Origin: Maritimibacter sp.
Lineage (GTDB): Bacteria; Pseudomonadota; Alphaproteobacteria; Rhodobacterales; Rhodobacteraceae
Assembly: GCA_020441225.1 (NCBI GenBank)
Contig: JAGRMP010000357.1
Location: forward strand, 1 to 14,524
Length of the DNA stretch: 14,524 nucleotides
Reading direction: 5' to 3'
The number at the start of each line of letters is the position of its first letter. The first letter of the stretch is position 1. The position numbers were made by a program, and so were the translations under genes. Positions 13,124-14,524 of this stretch are shown one piece after another. The notes below the pieces were generated by a model, which did no database searches, was not told the origin of the DNA, and saw nothing but the letters and a program-made list of their open reading frames with translations.

Positions 13124-13997
13124 AGATCTCATCCACCTTGCGCAGCTGGCGGAAGTAGATGACGATGATCGACAGCGTGATGACGAACAGCACCACTGAA
13201 ATGGCGCTGCCATAGCCCATCAGGTATTTCTTGAAGGACTCGTTGTACATGTGCATGGCCAGCGTGTCCGAACTGTGGAACGGCCCGCCGCCGGTCATGA
13301 TGTAGAGGATCTCGAAGCCCTTGAGCGAGTTGATGACCATGAGGGCGACGACCACGACGGTCGCGGGCCGCAGCAGCGGCAGCACCACGTGGCGGATGCG
13401 CTGCAGCCGGGTCGCGCCCTCGATCTCTGCCGCTTCTGTGAGTTCGGCCGGTATCGACGTCAGGCCGGCCAGGAAGATCACCATGGCGAGCCCTGTCTGC
13501 TGCCAGGACCACGCAACGATCACCGCGTAGAGCGCAGTCAGGGGCTTGGCCAGCCAGGCGAAGTTGAACTTTTCGCCGATCACCAGCCCGATCGTCGTGT
13601 TCAGCAATCCCCAGTCCTGCTGGTAGATCCACGTCCAGATCTGGCCGACGACGATCGCCGACAGGCAGATCGGGAGATAGAAGATCGACTTGAAGACGTT
13701 GGAGCCGCGGACGCTGGAATCGAGCAGCAGCGCCAGCACCAGTCCCATCAGCGTCGGCAGCAGGATGGCCGCGACGATCCAGATCAAGGTGTTGACCACG
13801 GCATTGTAGAACAGCGGGTCGGTGAAGACCTTTTGGAAATTGTCGAGACCGACAAACCGGTAGTTGGGATCGAAGCCGTTCCAGTTGGTGAAGCTGTAGA
13901 AGAACGAATCGAGCAGCGGCCACACGACGATGACGGCGAACACCGCCAGGGGCGGCGTCAGAAACACCACTCGCCAGATGTTCGACTGCTGCGTCAT
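13116..13997 (-). CDS. Carbohydrate ABC transporter permease, MalF type
   Basis: This 293-residue permease (CUT1-like) has its first membrane segment at about 10-30 (VVFLTPPLAVFAVIVVWPLL), followed by SFTNWNGF, the common start of the first periplasmic loop. The EAA motif is TEAAEIEGATRLQRIRHVVLPLLRP at about 187-211. The end reads GFEILYIMTGGGPFHSSDTL, a strongly conserved block in sugar permeases, then a final membrane segment. The start at 13997 has AGGAG about 13 bases upstream, a slightly long spacing. It follows the binding-protein gene with a 78-bp gap that contains a hairpin. Confidence 0.93.
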   Translation of the reverse strand: MTQQSNIWRVVFLTPPLAVFAVIVVWPLLDSFFYSFTNWNGFDPNYRFVGLDNFQKVFTDPLFYNAVVNTLIWIVAAILLPTLMGLVLALLLDSSVRGSNVFKSIFYLPICLSAIVVGQIWTWIYQQDWGLLNTTIGLVIGEKFNFAWLAKPLTALYAVIVAWSWQQTGLAMVIFLAGLTSIPAELTEAAEIEGATRLQRIRHVVLPLLRPATVVVVALMVINSLKGFEILYIMTGGGPFHSSDTLAMHMYNESFKKYLMGYGSAISVVLFVITLSIIVIYFRQLRKVDEIYE

Positions 13998-14021
13998 GCC
14001 GGACCACTGCTCCTGTCGATG

Positions 14022-14051
14022 CGAAAAGGAGGCCTCGCAGCCCCCTTTTCG
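14022..14051 (-). terminator. Intercistronic hairpin between binding-protein and permease genes
   Basis: On the transcribed strand an 11-bp stem with one G-U pair (CGAAAAGGGGG pairing with CCTCCTTTTCG) encloses an 8-nt loop. It lies 24 bases after the binding-protein stop. No long U-run follows the stem. It is probably a partial terminator or stability element that keeps the binding protein more abundant than the permeases, as known in many such operons. Confidence 0.6.
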
Positions 14052-14075
14052 TCTGCCGTCACGCGTCAGTCCAGA

Positions 14076-14524
14076 TTACTGCTTGAAGGCTTCGGCCGCA
14101 GCCGTCTGGCTTTCCTGCAGAAGGCCCTCGTAGCCGGAGGGGTCGTCCATGAACTTGGCGAACATGGACAAGCCGACCTCGGCCACGGGAGGAGGAGTGG
14201 CGAGGTCATAGTTGAAAGCGAAGGCCTGGGCCGCCTTGATGGTGTCGAGAGCTTTCTTCATGACGGGCGTGTAGATCGCCGGATCGACATTGACGTTGGC
14301 CGAAAGGGCGCCCTGGATCTGCGCCCAGTTGCCCTGCACGTCCTTGTCGGCGACGAGGAAGGTGACGAGTTCCTCTGCGCCCTTCACGTTGGCCGCGTTG
14401 GCCGATACGACCAGCCCGTCGACCGGCCCCACCACGGCATTGGCGACGCCGTCGGTGATCGCCGGGAACTCGAAGAAGTCATAGTCCTCCGCCGGCTTCA
14501 GGCCGTTGCCGTTCCAGTAGCCGG
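14076..14524 (-). CDS. Carbohydrate ABC transporter solute-binding protein, C-terminal part (partial)
   Basis: The frame is open from the window edge (first full codon at 14522) to TAA 14076-14078, giving about 149 residues. It begins GYWNGNGLKPAEDYDFFEFP. ITDGVANAVVGPVDGLVVSANA then leads into ANVKGAEELVTFLVADKDVQ. The late 'GP.DGLVV.A.A.....A.EFL.FL' pattern, followed by helices ending in AAAEAFKQ, is that of the C-lobe of family 1 extracellular sugar-binding proteins. It would bind the sugar in the periplasm and deliver it to the two permeases that follow. The signal peptide, the N-lobe and the operon promoter are beyond the window. An internal GTG at 14435 should not be taken as the start. 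Confidence 0.9.
   Translation of the reverse strand, partial: GYWNGNGLKPAEDYDFFEFPAITDGVANAVVGPVDGLVVSANAANVKGAEELVTFLVADKDVQGNWAQIQGALSANVNVDPAIYTPVMKKALDTIKAAQAFAFNYDLATPPPVAEVGLSMFAKFMDDPSGYEGLLQESQTAAAEAFKQ

Noticed and set aside
11387..13162. 591-codon plus-strand open frame opposite the MalK- and MalG-like genes
   Set aside because: It is antisense to two unmistakable ABC genes, and its Q/E/H-rich translation has no recognisable domain.
1..14524. CRISPR arrays, insertion sequences, tRNA/rRNA genes, phage or defence genes
   Set aside because: Reading both strands, I saw no regularly spaced repeats, transposase motifs, tRNA-like cloverleaf or known defence domains. A dedicated search could still find short ones.

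Overview
The window is high-GC DNA that looks like an alphaproteobacterium, most likely Rhodobacteraceae. The evidence is the tight overlapping operons, the large share of ABC-transporter genes, and an intergenic element (about 109-158) that resembles a GC-rich inverted repeat plus 'TATTT..GCCAGGAA' motif I associate with that family. The taxonomic call is from memory and no database was searched.

Layout. (1) 1-2503, plus strand: the tail of a probable solute-binding protein, two PotB/PotC-type ABC permeases and an Asp/Glu/hydantoin racemase. This is a compact uptake-plus-racemase operon, probably for a nitrogenous compound. (2) 2535-5090: a wrecked carbohydrate locus. On the minus strand are the remains of a GH2 glycosidase and of a heparinase II/III-type lyase in two separated pieces. 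On the plus strand is the C-terminal third of a LacI-type regulator. The pieces keep a sensible gene order but are joined out of frame by large deletions, and there is also a probable single-base loss. (3) 5244-7280, minus strand: a compact metalloid-resistance cassette of ArsR repressor, ArsP/DUF318-type permease, CxxC mini-thioredoxin and a rhodanese-like protein. The rhodanese has lost its catalytic Cys and carries a Cys-rich tail. A perfect 18-bp palindrome lies just upstream of arsR, below a TTGACA box. (4) 7346-7760: about 415 bp with no recognisable gene. (5) 7786-14524: an intact beta-galactoside-type locus. A ROK repressor on the plus strand converges on a minus-strand operon reading solute-binding protein, MalF-like permease, MalG-like permease, MalK-like ATPase, then GH42 beta-galactosidase.

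How they work together. The right-hand locus should import an oligosaccharide or galactoside and hydrolyse it in the cytoplasm, with the ROK protein as the likely sugar-responsive regulator. The decayed GH2/heparinase/LacI block is the remnant of a second polysaccharide-degrading system. The ars cassette is self-contained and probably self-regulated.

The strongest points for a second look are the multiply deleted polysaccharide locus, which could be real decay or an assembly artefact, and the Asp-substituted, Cys-tailed rhodanese at the end of the ars operon. I did not see a clearly novel mobile or defence system, CRISPR array, RNA gene or insertion sequence.
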